Positions 43,201-53,986 of a stretch of DNA of 64,000 nt are shown one piece after another (position 1 is the first letter of the stretch; every line of letters starts with the position of its first letter). Position numbers and translations under genes: made by a program. The stretch is from contig JAGKQI010000059.1 in the NCBI GenBank assembly GCA_018806915.1, forward strand, positions 558,001-622,000, in the 5' to 3' direction. Origin of the DNA: Phytophthora colocasiae. Lineage: Eukaryota; Oomycota; Peronosporomycetes; Peronosporales; Peronosporaceae. The notes beneath the pieces were generated by a model. The model made no database searches, had not been told where the DNA came from, and was given only the letters and a program-made list of their open reading frames with translations.

Positions 43201-43974
43201 AACGCCTTCCTCTTCTCTTTCAATCGGTGGGGTGGAATTAAACAGCACTTCTCCGGAGTCTCGTCGAGTCACCGCCACTCCAAATGGCCACGGCGTGAAA
43301 TGCACCTTGAAATCGCTCTCCGTATTATTGTCTTCTTCATCTGGTTGACGTCTCACTGGTAGACCAGGCACTTCGTATCTCGGGAACGCTGGATCAGTGA
43401 TACGGATCCGCAACTGACTCGACGATTCTCGAACAACATTCAACTCCAACAGCGGTACGTCGTTCCCAAACGGCCCACGGCCACCATGCCGCAGAGCCAG
43501 TGTTCCACGCCAGCCATTGCTCGTCTCATCCAGTGTCAACAGCTCGTAGCCTTCACTCAAGGGCTGGAAACACTCACCCTCGTCAAAACAGCAGCCAGCC
43601 AATTCACAGGCATCAGCATCTTCCAGCACCTTCGAATAGGCAAATCTCGGGTTCCGACACGCAAGACGCGCTGGTTTGGCCACGTTCTTGCACTTGTCTT
43701 CATCGGGAGGTTCCAGAACGGCAAACGCACACGGGACACCTTCATTCTCCAGACTTTTCCAGCAACAACCTTGAGCCAGACACAGTTCTTCCGTCGGATC
43801 TGGGAAGTTGGCGCTTGGTGGATAGCAGTCCACACGTCGCTTTGGCTCCTTCTCGCACTTAGCAGCAGCAGGAAGCAACTCCACTGCGTCGCTATGGGCT
43901 CTGCTTAGTAGGATACAGGTCGACACCAGCAGCAGCAACTGAAAGACCATCACTCTTGGTTGAAGTTCACTCAT
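40291..43974 (-). CDS. GH31 alpha-glucosidase with two trefoil domains and a C-terminal membrane anchor
   Basis: Single exon, 1227 residues from ATG 43974. The signal peptide is at about 9-28 (VFQLLLLVSTCILLSRAHS). Two P-type trefoil domains follow, with CCW at about 39-85 and CCF at about 92-140. Then come the GH31 N-terminal beta domain and the catalytic barrel (YHVGRRGESASVDKAM): nucleophile Asp654 in WLDMNEPS and acid/base Asp797 in HWLGDNAEASW. C-terminal beta domains, a Ser/Lys linker, one membrane helix (about 1195-1217) and tail RRRRQGYETI complete it. It should sit on the cell surface or an endomembrane and release glucose from alpha-glucans or oligosaccharides. An acidic Ser/Glu/Asp-rich insertion at about 515-595 interrupts the barrel before the nucleophile strand; this is unusual for the family. 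The trefoil plus GH31 order resembles animal acid alpha-glucosidase and sucrase-isomaltase. Confidence 0.95.
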   Translation of the reverse strand: MSELQPRVMVFQLLLLVSTCILLSRAHSDAVELLPAAAKCEKEPKRRVDCYPPSANFPDPTEELCLAQGCCWKSLENEGVPCAFAVLEPPDEDKCKNVAKPARLACRNPRFAYSKVLEDADACELAGCCFDEGECFQPLSEGYELLTLDETSNGWRGTLALRHGGRGPFGNDVPLLELNVVRESSSQLRIRITDPAFPRYEVPGLPVRRQPDEEDNNTESDFKVHFTPWPFGVAVTRRDSGEVLFNSTPPIEREEEGVSFSGLVFENQFLEVSTQLTASEEDDQPILYGLGERMGSARLRADEDGDLYPLFSRASNASAPVHSRSGGDNLYGVHPFVLQLEDGQSGNAHGIFVLSSNAMEVVARRDALTYRLTGGIVDVFIFSGPTPKDVIAQYTAIVGRPTMPPYWALGYHVGRRGESASVDKAMKVVTQLRMAGVPMDAYWQDFEYMADNGRALSLNENKFSHRDMRAFIDDLHFHSQYFVCVQVPAITVKNTSESRFSARYNAISNLVPTSRILRSRDGSEAEDTYSGGHHNEESYSKDTESSSGTGRDENSAYSEADDQSASASSSRDESEGSDHEYGKGKEREWDPIARGEELDVFVKGVNGERYAQKAFRSGWAVFVDFFHPKASHYWHEQLSTFHKYVMPFDGLWLDMNEPSSSCDCALAANDDLCAHICSEHHSTSHFPLVELEHDLAGDGGFIRTNDVNFPFDPYRQPFAPGQNESDYGGHGNLNSGTLPMAALHYSSLHYNLHSLYGHAQARATRHALDSIVKKRGVLLSRSTFSGSGLYAGHWLGDNAEASWEQLRLSISGTLQMNLLGVPLTGPNVCGSRGRSSTELCVRWHQAASFLPLLRNHAESDHGKQTPVDFDADALNILRSTLLRRYRYLPYMYTLFFEAHCSGSPVVRPLSFEFPDDKNIRDIEHQYLLGPALMVSPVVHEGAISVEVYFPDAHWYDAHNGKLALDPAAGNNRRVSLLTPLPKLQVHLRGGYIVPTQRSLTTTTLSRRGSFTLLAALDTSQENPSAFGELYVDDGDSLSAVEDHRYSLMRFGVFQNSSDTVEFKITRKFHGYAGPEMQTDLHEVRVYGVHGGGFAANSSMDSTLESSSEGTPHQVSIKADYFAQSGMLVLSRLNMPIGEEFHVKVVAKPAATPEGGKEGGKSVGANTSGDSGENDEEGRARGKDKSTEKKNSKFSITGIVGIVVGCAFLAAIILVFLLRRRRQGYETI

Positions 43975-44404
43975 CCCTTCTGCCTTTGAAGCCGCAAATT
44001 GCGTTGTGAGAACCAACGTCGTGGGAGATTTTGCTGTTGTTTGTTGCTGTACGTGGCTGACATTGACGCCGGGTCTCAGTTCTCCTCATTCCCCACCTTT
44101 TACTTCAAGTCTAACGTTCTAACGGGTACATTGAAGTGACAGCGATCGACAACCTGTAACACCAATACAACTAGCAGCGTCCTATTGTTGCCAACAAAAG
44201 AAGCTGAAGATGATCGATCGATCACCACAGCTTCTTGCCTTCATCTACTCCTCTATTCCTGACGGACCTGACTTGGGTCATGAATATATTCTTAATGATA
44301 GGGGCTTAACGTGGCGCACATCACTGAATTCTATCTTGAAGTTTGTATGAACATTTCGATTAGGATTGGTGCGCAACGTAACAACAAAGGGAGGAAGAGC
44401 GAGC
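43975..44404. promoter_or_regulatory. Divergent promoter region between GH31 and WDR91-like genes
   Basis: 430 bp separate the two start codons. A GATCGATCGATCA run lies near 44212-44224. No individual element can be assigned with confidence. Confidence 0.5.
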
Positions 44405-47037
44405 ATGGAGCCTCCGAGTCTACTGCCGCATGTGGACGAGCTCGTGATGGAGTATCTGCTGTTCCGAGGCTTCACTAAGGTATTGAGCAAGCTTTTCCCG
44501 CCTCTCGTGCTTTAAACAATGCCGTATTCGCAGAGTTATTAATCGTGACGTCTTGTGACAGAGCTTCCAAGTGTTTAATGCCGAGCGCAAACGTGATCGC
44601 GCACGCGGTTTCGACGTGGAGCAGATCATTTCTCAGCTGCTGGTTGCCGTGCAAAAGTTTGTGGTTCTTCACGCTGGAAAGGACTTCGTAGCAACGATTA
44701 AAGCTGATATTTACTTGTTTTTATGTTATTCCTCGCAGTTATCAGATAGAAAATGTGCTGGAGACGTGGAAGTTCTTAACGGCCAGGTTCTTCAATCACT
44801 TGGACGCGTCCTACGCTTCTGTACGCAATTTGCCGGTTTTTCTTGTGATTTTGTGTGTATCTAATTTTTATTTACTGCTTCAACATTTTACCAGACTCTG
44901 CAGCAATTGGAGACGTCGCTGCTAAGACTTTATGTAGTTAATGCAGTCAAAACCGGGCATCGGGAGAAAGCTGCAGAGTTCTTTCAGCTTTATGCGGACA
45001 AGTTAAATGCCTCGGTAGCTGCTCATGGGACTGATTCATGGAGTCGCTGGTTCATTCTGCCTTACATTGAGCATCCGGGGAATGACGCCTACTTCCAAGT
45101 GTTTTTCGGTCAACCGTGGCTCGAGGCTTTCGTGACTTCGTTCCGCAACTTCCTGTCGTTGGTATTTCGGAATCTCCCGCTGCCGAAGTTGCTGGCCTTT
45201 CAGCTTACGAGATTAGAGGAACCGACTCTAAAGTTGCGGCTGAAAGTGAGTCAGTCAGAGGCAACACGCTTGCGACTTTACAACAGTGAAGCCACAACCA
45301 AAATTAAGAAGCTTGAGGAAGCTGGACGGCAGCTACACTCAATCCTGCGCATGATGGTGCAACATAGCTTCATAGACCACTTTACAGCATCAACCCCTAG
45401 TTACGTGGATGTGGTGGGCGACCGCAATAAGAACAGGAGTCGAAGTCGCAGTTACGGCGCAGCAACAGCGAGCGTTGGACTCTCGTCCAAACAGATGAAG
45501 GAAATTGGAGAGCTCTTTGGGATCAGCAGTGACGAAATCCCGCATGTCGATCCTCCTGTTCCTGTCGACCCACAAGATATGCCACGCCAAGCAGAGGTAT
45601 ATTTACCTGTGGATGAATTGAGCGACGACGAAGAACTTGATGAAGAGGATGAAGAGGATGATGACGACGTGGATGCCCAGAATGACAGTGTAAAAGCTTC
45701 GCCGGTGTTTTCTCCTATTGCAATTGCGTCGAACTCTCTGGGTGGTAGCGATGGAGCACTAATTGAGTCTAACTTAACCCCAATTGAACCGCCGTGGTCT
45801 ATCGAGTCGCCTGGGAAGCTGGAAGGTAATATTCGGGCATCTCTTATCCGTGAATTCAACATGCTGAACGACTGGGAACCAACAAAGTCAGTGATGACTG
45901 CAAGGAGTCGCTTCTCAGCGGACGGAGAGTTTATGGCCATTGCAAAACTCGGAAACAACCACATTGACATTTGGTCCACCAACCCAGTAGCGCTTTCACC
46001 TTCATCTACGATCAAACTACCAGCGAGCCTGACGAGTTTAAGCTGGTTGGGCCCGGGGCCAAGCAAGCAGGTGAGGTGTATAGGTATCGGAATACCTGCT
46101 ATTGTATCTAACGCATATTCCTATTTTGTTGTGTAGCTTTTGGCCTGTACACTTGAAGATGGAGAGACGATGCTGTGGGATTCCGACGGACAGGAAGTTA
46201 TTTCGTGCCCTCCAAACGAGGACAATTTGCAAGTGCAACAACTAATGTGCGCTCGAGATGCTCCTATCGCTGCATGCTTGTACACCAGCCGTGACGAAGA
46301 GGATAACGCGCTCCAACAAATCCTCGTCGTGCATGGAGGCATGGAGGAACCGATGCAGGACTATTTCCCAATGGAAGACAAGCAGCTTACTTGTATCGCA
46401 TGGGAAAACTCAGGGAATGTGCTTATAACCGGAAGTGCAACGGGCGACATCGAGTTTATGGATGTGATTCGCCCCGAGCGGATACATCGCTGTAATCTCA
46501 TTTCCTGCAGTGGATCTGCGCGAATCGATGGCGGTAGTCTTTCTGCAATCTGCCTCACTCCTGACGGAGAATCGATGTTGAGCGTGCATGAAAATGGAGC
46601 TATCGTGATGGAATGGGCTGTCGCATCCATTCTAGTTGCTGTTGCATCGCCAATCGATGCGGCTAGTGATGTCAGAGGAAGCGTAATAGATGTAAAGCCC
46701 ACCCTGACGCGTACGTACGAGATGGACAAGCCACTAGCGTCTACTGACGTTGATATCGATTCTACGATCCGCTTTCTCGGAGTTTCCGACTATTTCGTGG
46801 TGACAGACTCTGCTGCTCTGCACATATTCAAGGTACGAATCGATAAAATGTGCCCTCTCATTCGTATTTCTAATGCTAGTTTTGTGTATTCTGCAGCGTG
46901 GCGAGAAGAAATGCATTTCAACATTCGTTCCCAACCAATCTACTGTTGCAGATCTAGACGGGCATTCAAAGCTACCAGTGTGCTGCTCTGCTAATCAAGA
47001 TGGGTCAATATCGCTATGGAGCATGAAAGCAGATTGA
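44405..47037 (+). CDS. WDR91-like LisH/WD-repeat protein
   Basis: Six exons: 44405-44479, 44562-44656, 44739-44820, 44895-46070, 46137-46832 and 46897-47037, with introns of 64-82 bp. All junctions keep the frame and give 754 residues. The N terminus has a LisH-like start (DELVMEYLLFRGFTK) followed by QNYQIENVLETWKFLTARFF and QQLETSLLRLYVV, the order found in WDR91. A WFILPY/QPWLEAFVTSFRNFLSL block and a coiled coil (about 170-205) come next. An acidic run (DDEELDEEDEEDDDD) lies near 325 and WD repeats fill about 415-754. In animals WDR91 acts with WDR81 on endosomes to limit PI3-kinase activity during early-to-late endosome conversion; the same trafficking role is inferred here. It starts divergently from the GH31 gene. 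Confidence 0.9.
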
Positions 47038-47177
47038 AGGATGTAAGTTTTGTAGAGTTGGCACTACTATCCAATCTGCTCTCTAAAATAAACTATTCTA
47101 TCCTCCCTGTTTTAGAATGGAATCAAGTAGGCCGCCCTTGAGCGCAACAGAGTGGCAGTGGCCACAATTCATAGACC

Positions 47178-49167
47178 ATGAACAGGAGGTTAGCTTTTGA
47201 CAATCGACTGTGCTACGAGCGCGATGTGATCCGGCAGCAGGCGCTCCATCAACGCAAGCTCGAGCAAGTCGTTCCCACTTGCTTGTCCCCGTCGAAGGTA
47301 TACCTGGACAGTAACACTCCTGCTCCTCGGCCGCATCTAGCGAAAAATGCCAAGCGCCTACAGATCGAGCGAGACCGACAACTCGACATCTACCACCAGA
47401 ACCAGCGACTGACCAACAAAATGGACCAAATCATGAATCGCCAAGAAAATATCGTTTTAGCAGCTTCCTCAACTCGTTCCCGGCCTCCCCAACGCAGTCA
47501 CAGAACTGGTGTTGAGTCGATGCCGAGAGTTCCCTCTTTGGGAGGTGATACTGATAGAGCACAGACTCCAGGAACAGTATCACCTCGCTTTCAGTCGCCA
47601 CAGAAGCCTGTGCACAGTCCAGCGCACACGCACATGCCTGGGATTCGCATCGATTCGACACAGACGCCTCTGTTGGACTGCCACTTGTCTCCTGAGTATG
47701 CCATGGGTCGTGGTGATGCCTGCAAGAAGCCTACACTTGTGAATCGAGCAGTACAGAAGCGCCGACAGAATGCTATCGAGCAGGAGAATCGTCGACTGAA
47801 AGAGAGACTGGCTCATTTGAAGCCATACTACAACACGAAGAAATGGGATGGCGAGTGGAAGCAACATGCGCACAAGTTCGGTCACTTGCGGCAAGATGGC
47901 ACAGTCGGATACCTGTTGCCTCATCCTAAGACCCCATCCAGGAACATAGCTCCTCCTTCACGAGAAAGAAGCAATACAACTCGGGAACAAAGTGTATCCA
48001 GAGGTGGCGTCCACACCCAAGGGCTTCCTTCTCTGGAGAATAGGAACAAACGCAGGGCAGGACGCCCGAGAGAACTACAGCATCACCGATCGAATACATG
48101 TGTTGGAAAAGATGACGGTGCAGAAGATGATGAAGATCTGCAAGTTCTCGATCTCTTCCCCTGTTTACTCCTGGAGGCTACAACAAGGCAAGGTGTTGAA
48201 GTTTCAGTGGACGAGCTGCAGATCGAGCTGAACCGTTCCGGGATTGCAGAACTTGGCGACCGGTAAGTGCTCCTACCGTTTTACATCTCATTTGTTTGCC
48301 ATCTGAACGACTTTCAATTGTGCTTTTAGGGGCTTGTTGGTTCGTGGATCCTGGAAAGACGGCATTCTCGGAGAACTACTCGTGAATCATGATACTCTGG
48401 TGCAGGTGGCGCAGATCGTAGATGATCTCGAGATAATGTAAGTGAAGGCAGCTAACACAAATCTATTTCAAAGATACTAAGTGTAGTGCTGTGTATGAAG
48501 GATTAAACTTGAGACGGTGTCGCAAATTCCCAATACCGGTAACGTTCCAAGCCTCTCGACGCTGTTAACCGATGACGAACTCCAGAAACTACTGGTTGGG
48601 GTGGTGCAACAATTGCGCTTTCAAGTAACCCCAACTCCACCAGACGCATCTTCAAGCCCACAACTGCTACTGTCATGGACATTGCCAATAAAGGATGGCG
48701 TCAACACGCCTGGCATCTCAAACTCCCCTAAAGAGCGCTTGCGTCCGCGTACATGCCCATCGACAATTGTGGGTGAGAATGAAAACCAGCGTCAAGTTTT
48801 CGAAATACAAACTGAAGACTATCCTGACGATTTTAACGCAGTTTCCTTTCGCAGTGAAGCTGGCACAGATTCCCTGGAGACGGAGTGGGCAATTCGGTAT
48901 AAGACTGCCACATCGCTGAATTTGGATGGAAGGCGGTGGCGCACCGTCGTATGCAAAGAATCAACGTGGTGCCTCGTTTCATCGTGGTTTGAAGCGAAAA
49001 CTGGGATTCAGACGATTAAAGTGACTTGGGTTGGAAATTCTTCAGTTTCCGTAATAGAGATCTCATACAGCATCACTGAGATGCAAGAGTTGCTGCAGCA
49101 GTTGGACAAAGGCGACCTCACTGTGCCAGAACAACTAAAGAAGACAGTCACCCCTCTACTCCCTTGA
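47178..49167 (+). CDS. CFAP97/hemingway-like protein with long C-terminal extension
   Basis: Exons 47178-48262, 48330-48437 and 48501-49167, with introns of 67 and 63 bp (both GTAAGT). The product is 619 residues. Two helical blocks look like the KIAA1430/CFAP97 family. Residues 5-90 contain LAFDNRLCYERDVIRQQALH, then ERDRQLDIYHQNQRLTNKM. Residues 195-232 contain AIEQENRRLKERLAHLKPYY and then W..EW. The middle is Ser/Pro-rich. The last 200 residues form a separate beta-rich domain (IRYKTATSLNLDGRRWRTVV; WCLVSSWFEAKTGIQ). Family members are associated with axonemes and sperm tails, so a zoospore flagellum role is likely. It begins 140 bp after the WDR91-like stop, in the same direction. Confidence 0.8.
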
Positions 49168-49262
49168 GCCATAAAAAACTGTACATGCTAGTTTTTTTTG
49201 TATTGGGCTGCCTTCTGTAACTTGTGTTAAAAACTCACAGCTTATATTTCCTCTTGACGGTC

Positions 49263-49888
49263 TCAAGCAAAGTTTTCTCGCGATAAACGAACGTTTCTGG
49301 TTTTAGCCACACGTTCTGGTGCGAATTGGTGATACAATTCAAGTAGTTCTTTCTCCACGTCAGCATTTTGCTTGTCATAGAACTCTGCCAGCTCACAATC
49401 GAGAAGAGAAAATAGTTTTTCGTATTCTTCACGCTGCTGCAAAAACTAACGGTCTCCGTTGCTCACGACTTCGTTCTGTTCTTGAGTGCTACCTTCCGAG
49501 TGAAGGCGCAGGTAAGCCATCGCATCAACGATGAATTGCAGCGGATTCTCATTGTCAGAATTCGTTATGTGAATCGAAGCACTCAACTTTATGAGTGCGA
49601 TGGCAGATTTTGGATCATAGTGACGTAGAGCAAGTGTGTCTCCGTCCCTAACACGATCAAATAGAGCGCTTGATGAATCCGTGCTGGTTTTGTCGAAAAA
49701 TCCTGTATACTGAGTTAGTTTCACTCACTCTCCCTGATGGGGGCGCCAAAGCCGATTGAGTATTTACAGCCGAATGCCGGGAGCTCTTTTAATTCTGTAA
49801 AAGCACGCACCAGCTCGTCGGAGTCTCTTTTCGATGGCATGAAGGTCCCAACACTGGCGAAATCAACTTTATTGTTCGGAGGTGTCAT
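49263..49888 (-). CDS. Small unrecognised protein with two apparent micro-introns
   Basis: From ATG 49888 the frame (MTPPNNKVDFASVGTFMPSK) stops unless a 26-nt segment 49728-49703 is removed; it starts GTGAGT, contains CTAAC and ends ACAG. The next segment stops at TAG 49448-49446 unless a 30-nt segment 49466-49437, GTGAGC...TTTTTGCAG, is removed. With both removed, exons 49888-49729, 49702-49467 and 49436-49263 give 189 residues ending KTRNVRLSRENFA. The end is strongly helical and charged (REEYEKLFSLLDCELAEFYD). Both segments have perfect GT-AG ends and restore the frame, but they are far shorter than other introns here (54-82 nt). The alternative is a decayed gene with a frameshift and a nonsense codon. 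It converges on the CFAP97-like gene. Family unknown. Confidence 0.55.
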
Positions 49889-50622
49889 GATCTGGACGAG
49901 GTGCTAAATTTGTTCTAGCGTTTTTCTTAAAAAAAAAACTTATGTGTATCTACTATAATTGTTTCCCTCGCTTCGCGAGTCGCGATGTTAAGAGAAGGAG
50001 AACATTGGCTGCAACGATGTTGCCTGAACCATGTCATCTTATGATATGAGCAACACGGTATGTACTGGGTACAGCATCATCATGCAGCACAATGCAAACA
50101 TATCTTTAAGCGGTCCATATTGTGCCAGGCGCGAAGCAATATCAGAAGGTGTTTCCGTGTTACCACGGTGTTTTACTGGTCAATTCGTAGGTAATTGCCG
50201 ACACCCTCCTATCCCGATGATTGTGGGCTGGATAATAATGATACGCACATGGTGAAATCGAGCGTTGCGAAATTTGGCGTTTGAACGATTCGATCGAAGC
50301 TTGTTACAGATTAAAGCTATTCATGAGTTCAGTGTTTATTGCTGGATACATCTTCAAAATCGAGAACCGTTTTCATGACAATAAATTTGGTTGCGCACAC
50401 GAGCAAGAAGCTGTTTGCTCCGCAGACACATCGAGTGAGACCGAACTACATGGGTCTTCAAGATGTCCATACACTGTATGGTACAGGTCAAGATAAAATG
50501 AAGGATCTGAACGTCGTCTGTTCGGCAAGAAGGCTGAGCCGGGAATCTCTCACTCGTAGCTCAGATTTTGAGTGACTGTCATTCTACAACTTTTCAAGGC
50601 CTGCACGGATCAACCCTGGAAG
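49889..50622. other. Intergenic between the small gene and NLP gene
   Basis: About 730 bp upstream of the NLP start that should contain its promoter. There is a poly-A run near 49930 but no supported gene. Confidence 0.5.
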
Positions 50623-51567
50623 ATGAGGCTCATCATTATCTTGAGTACTGTGTTGGCTGCAGTTGGTGGGATTCAAGCTCAAGAAACCACCAACTCAACG
50701 ACGAAATACATCGATTACTCGAGCCTAAAGAAGTTCACACGAGCACCAATCCAGCAATCGAGCACCGATAGTTCGCAGACACAGCAAGTTGAAATACCCA
50801 TTTCAACTCGCCCCGACCCAAGGGCGACAGTAGCTCCAACGCCAGCACCGACGTTTGCCCCAACACCAGTACCAACTCCCACCCCAACGCCCGAACCAGG
50901 TCCGTGGACGACAGTCACCATCGATCACGACCAAGTGAAACCATTCGCGCAGCCTGAACCTGTCACTCTCTCTGAAAGAGCAGCGATCAAATTCAAACCG
51001 CAGCTTCACATCACGAATGGATGCCACTCGTATCCGGCAGTGGATGAAGCCGGTGAAACGAGTGGCGGTCTCAAGACAAAGGGGTCACCTAGCTCAGGAT
51101 GCAGAGGTTCTGGCTGGGGATCTCAGGTGTATGGACGGTCAAGTTGGTACCAGGGTGTCTGGGCAATCATGTACAGTTGGTATTTCCCTAAGGATGAACC
51201 TTCGTCCGGTATTGGACATCGCCACGACTGGGAGCACGTGATTGTATGGATCGACAACCCTGCGGTGGAGAATCCCAAGATTCTCGCAGTGACTCCGTCT
51301 GCTCACAGTGGCTACCACAAGTATGCTCCTCCGAATCCCGACACCATTGATGGTTTTACTACAAAGGTCGCGTATGAGAGTAAGTGGCCGATGGACCATG
51401 CGCTTGATTCGACGTCAGAGGCAGGCGACTTCCAAGATCTGATCATGTGGGACCAGCTCTTAGAGAACGCCCGCCGTGCCTTGAACTCAGTGGACTTTGG
51501 CAGCGCCAATACCCCCATGAGCGATGGACATTTCCAGCCAAAGCTGGCTAAGGCTTGGCCTTTTTAA
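50623..51567 (+). CDS. NLP: necrosis and ethylene inducing-like secreted protein (NPP1 family, type 1)
   Basis: 314 residues from ATG 50623, chosen because a clean signal peptide follows ([20 protein letters not shown]); an upstream in-frame ATG at 50572 would bury it. A Thr/Ser/Gln-rich region and a Thr-Pro repeat linker (about 68-90) precede the NPP1 domain. It has the two cysteines typical of type 1 NLPs (NGCHSYPAV and SSGCRGSG), the conserved [11 protein letters not shown] segment and the complete GHRHDWE motif at about 198-204. NLPs are exported to the apoplast, where cytotoxic members bind plant sphingolipids and damage dicot membranes, and the conserved central peptide is sensed by plant immunity. 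The long Thr/Pro linker is unusual; many NLPs lack it. The gene is intact. Cytotoxicity cannot be read from sequence alone, since many oomycete NLPs are not cytotoxic. Confidence 0.95.
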   Translation: MRLIIILSTVLAAVGGIQAQETTNSTTKYIDYSSLKKFTRAPIQQSSTDSSQTQQVEIPISTRPDPRATVAPTPAPTFAPTPVPTPTPTPEPGPWTTVTIDHDQVKPFAQPEPVTLSERAAIKFKPQLHITNGCHSYPAVDEAGETSGGLKTKGSPSSGCRGSGWGSQVYGRSSWYQGVWAIMYSWYFPKDEPSSGIGHRHDWEHVIVWIDNPAVENPKILAVTPSAHSGYHKYAPPNPDTIDGFTTKVAYESKWPMDHALDSTSEAGDFQDLIMWDQLLENARRALNSVDFGSANTPMSDGHFQPKLAKAWPF

Positions 51568-52055
51568 TGAATGTTGAGAAGCAGTAAGTTCAATCCCTCA
51601 AAACAGTTAGATTTTTTCCGTTGAACGGTTTCAAATTTCAAGCTATGTTTATTCTCCACCTTATGAAGTATTATAGTATTCGTCTATAGCTCTGTAGACC
51701 TTAAAGGTGCCATCAGATGCATAGCTTACACTGCAACTTGTTAGACGAACTGCCTTGTGCAGCATATGGTGGTAACTCATTGGTGACAAATACACACAAT
51801 ATTAGGGGCGCGAGCTGTACATGAGTAAGAGAAATGAAATTCCTTTGTCACTTCCCGTGGGGTGGTGAACAAGCGACGGTGGACGTCGACGGAGAATGAC
51901 AGGACGACAATAGGAGAATGGCAACAGCGAGCAGCGGAGGATACTCGTTGAAGTACTAGCAGGTCAACCCATCCAACCCGGTGCTGGTTGAAGCCAGAAG
52001 ATCGCTAGCAGCTGACAGCGAAGATAGTATCATGTAGAAGCAGGAGGGAGGATCA
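51568..52055. other. Intergenic, no supported gene
   Basis: About 490 bp after the NLP gene. The left half is A/T-rich and the right half has higher G+C up to the target site of the composite insertion. No frame of note. Confidence 0.5.
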
Positions 52056-52460
52056 GTATTGACCAGTGATGGCAATAAAAATATGAGCCTCTTTAACTGA
52101 CTACACACTTCTTATCTGACTACACCTTTTCCAACGCTATTAATAATACCGGTAGTCCGTCAAGAACAAATTGAGAACGGCAAGAACAAATCCATATTCG
52201 GCAACCTGCCACCTAGCATACTAATTGTCAGCGTTCCGTATGACAGTTTGATACAGCTTGCATGCGCAATACCGATCAGCCTGCATTTTAACCTGCTTCG
52301 CGCCAATTTGGCACCACAGCGCGCTCGCAATGTAAACTCCATGCGCCATTCATTTTCCCGCCTTGAAGAAGCTCCGGGTGCCTCACACAGCGCGCGTTTG
52401 CTACGTTAAGCGCTCATTTTTCGTTTTTCTTCGCTCCCACAAGTCCTCGCTTCTTCTACA

Positions 52461-53986
52461 ATGCCTTCCAAGTACCAGCGCCACACGCTCGAGACAAACT
52501 ACGGGTGCTGGAGGCTGCTCAACAGGGAGGAGTCGATTGGGAACGAGTGGCTAGAGATCTCGGGGTGAAGTATAACACTGCTCGAGACTGGGTGCGACGC
52601 TACGTAAAGCACAGTGAACCTATTGCAGACGGAAGAGGAGACCCCACCACTGTGAAGATTACGGACGATCTCGTTTAGTTTCTGCTGAGAAAGCTCAGCG
52701 AAGACCCAGATCTGACGCTAACACAGCTTGCGGACCAGCTTGAATACGCGCATGGCGTGCATGTTGTCCCCCAAACGATCAAGAATCACGTGGACGCGTC
52801 GTGCGTCACCATTAAGCAGCTCTACAAGGAACCTCAGTACATGAACAAGCCGGAAAAAGGCGTGACTACCTCATGAAGCTCCAAGAGTACCAGGCGGCGG
52901 GCAAGATTATCCTCTACATGGATGAAACCAATTTCAACTTGTGGTCCACACGCACCCGAGGGCACAGTTTGCGAGGTCGTCGTGCTGTTAAAAAGGTGTT
53001 TGCTGGCGGAGGTCAGAACATGCACGTTATCGCTTGCATTGGCGAGCATGGTATCGTTTACTATGAGACTCTTTTAGGCTCCAACAAGTTCACCAACTTT
53101 AATGAGTTTGTTCGCAACCTCCTACGTCACGTTATTTACTCGGAGGAGTTTAATCTATCGGATGTTGTCCTGGTGCTCGACAACGCGCCCTGTCACTGTC
53201 GTGCGGAAGAGGTATTCGCCGAGTACGAATTTTTGGAGGCTACGTTTGTAATGGGTCTACCTAGACCTATCAGGTGGCGTACACGTGCGCTTACGTATAT
53301 GTGCAATTAGAATAGACTTAATTTAAGTATACTTATTTAAATAAGTATAATTAAATCAAATATAACTAAATTAAACTGCAAAATACCGTAAAATGAGAAC
53401 TGTTATTGAATTTGGCATAAGCCAATTATGGACCTCCTAAAACTGTTTGTTATCTATTTCAAAAGGGTCTGCCAACGTGTGGTTGGCAGAAACTCTGCTC
53501 AGTGATTGGTAGAAATCCGTTACTTTCTACCAATAATATGCACAAATGCACACGAACCACCCAATAATGTGGTTCGCCCATGTAGCCATTGGTGTGTACA
53601 GCACACCAAGGTCTGAGGCCCGTTTCCAACCTCTAACAGTTATCCTAACTGTTAGAGTTACAAGTGGTACAACCACTTGTGCGTGTAACCCCGTTACAAC
53701 GTTGCTCCGGCTGGGCCCCTACTCGCCTATGCTCAACCCGATTGAGAACGTGTTCAGCACGTTCAAGTCGAAGGTAAAGTGCTTCTTGCGTGAGCAGCGC
53801 ATGAACATCCTCAGCGTTCCTGCTGGCGTGACAATGAAGGATCATCGCCAATCCTTTTTGCAGCGTGCTGCCCACGCCTTCATGCCTGAAGTCGCCACTG
53901 CCACGTTTTGTCGAGCCTTCTACCGCCACACTCTGCGCTTCCACGCCAAGGTCATAGATCTCGAAGACATGCCTGTCGGCATCTAA
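52461..53986 (+). pseudogene. Tc1/mariner-like (IS630-type) transposase, interrupted by a solo LTR
   Basis: ATG 52461. A helix-turn-helix region (VDWERVARDLGVKYNTARDW) follows after a frameshift near 52490. A TAG near 52676 and a second frameshift near 52860 come next. The catalytic part then reads YMDETNFNLWSTRTRGHSLR and VVLVLDNAPCHC, is cut by the LTR at 53247-53698, and resumes with LLRLGPYSPMLNPIENVFST. Counting across the cut, about 35 residues lie between the second Asp and the Glu. All three acidic residues remain but the gene cannot be translated through. Confidence 0.9.
53247..53698. repeat. Solo LTR inserted in the Tc1-like transposase
   Basis: 452 bp beginning TGTAATGGG and ending CCCGTTACA, flanked by the 5-bp duplication ACGTT (53242-53246 and 53699-53703). 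Removing it and one ACGTT restores the host transposase frame at that point. A related LTR fragment lies at 59690-60004, and the ends resemble the LTR at 61319-61517. By that similarity its element probably reads on the minus strand. Confidence 0.9.
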
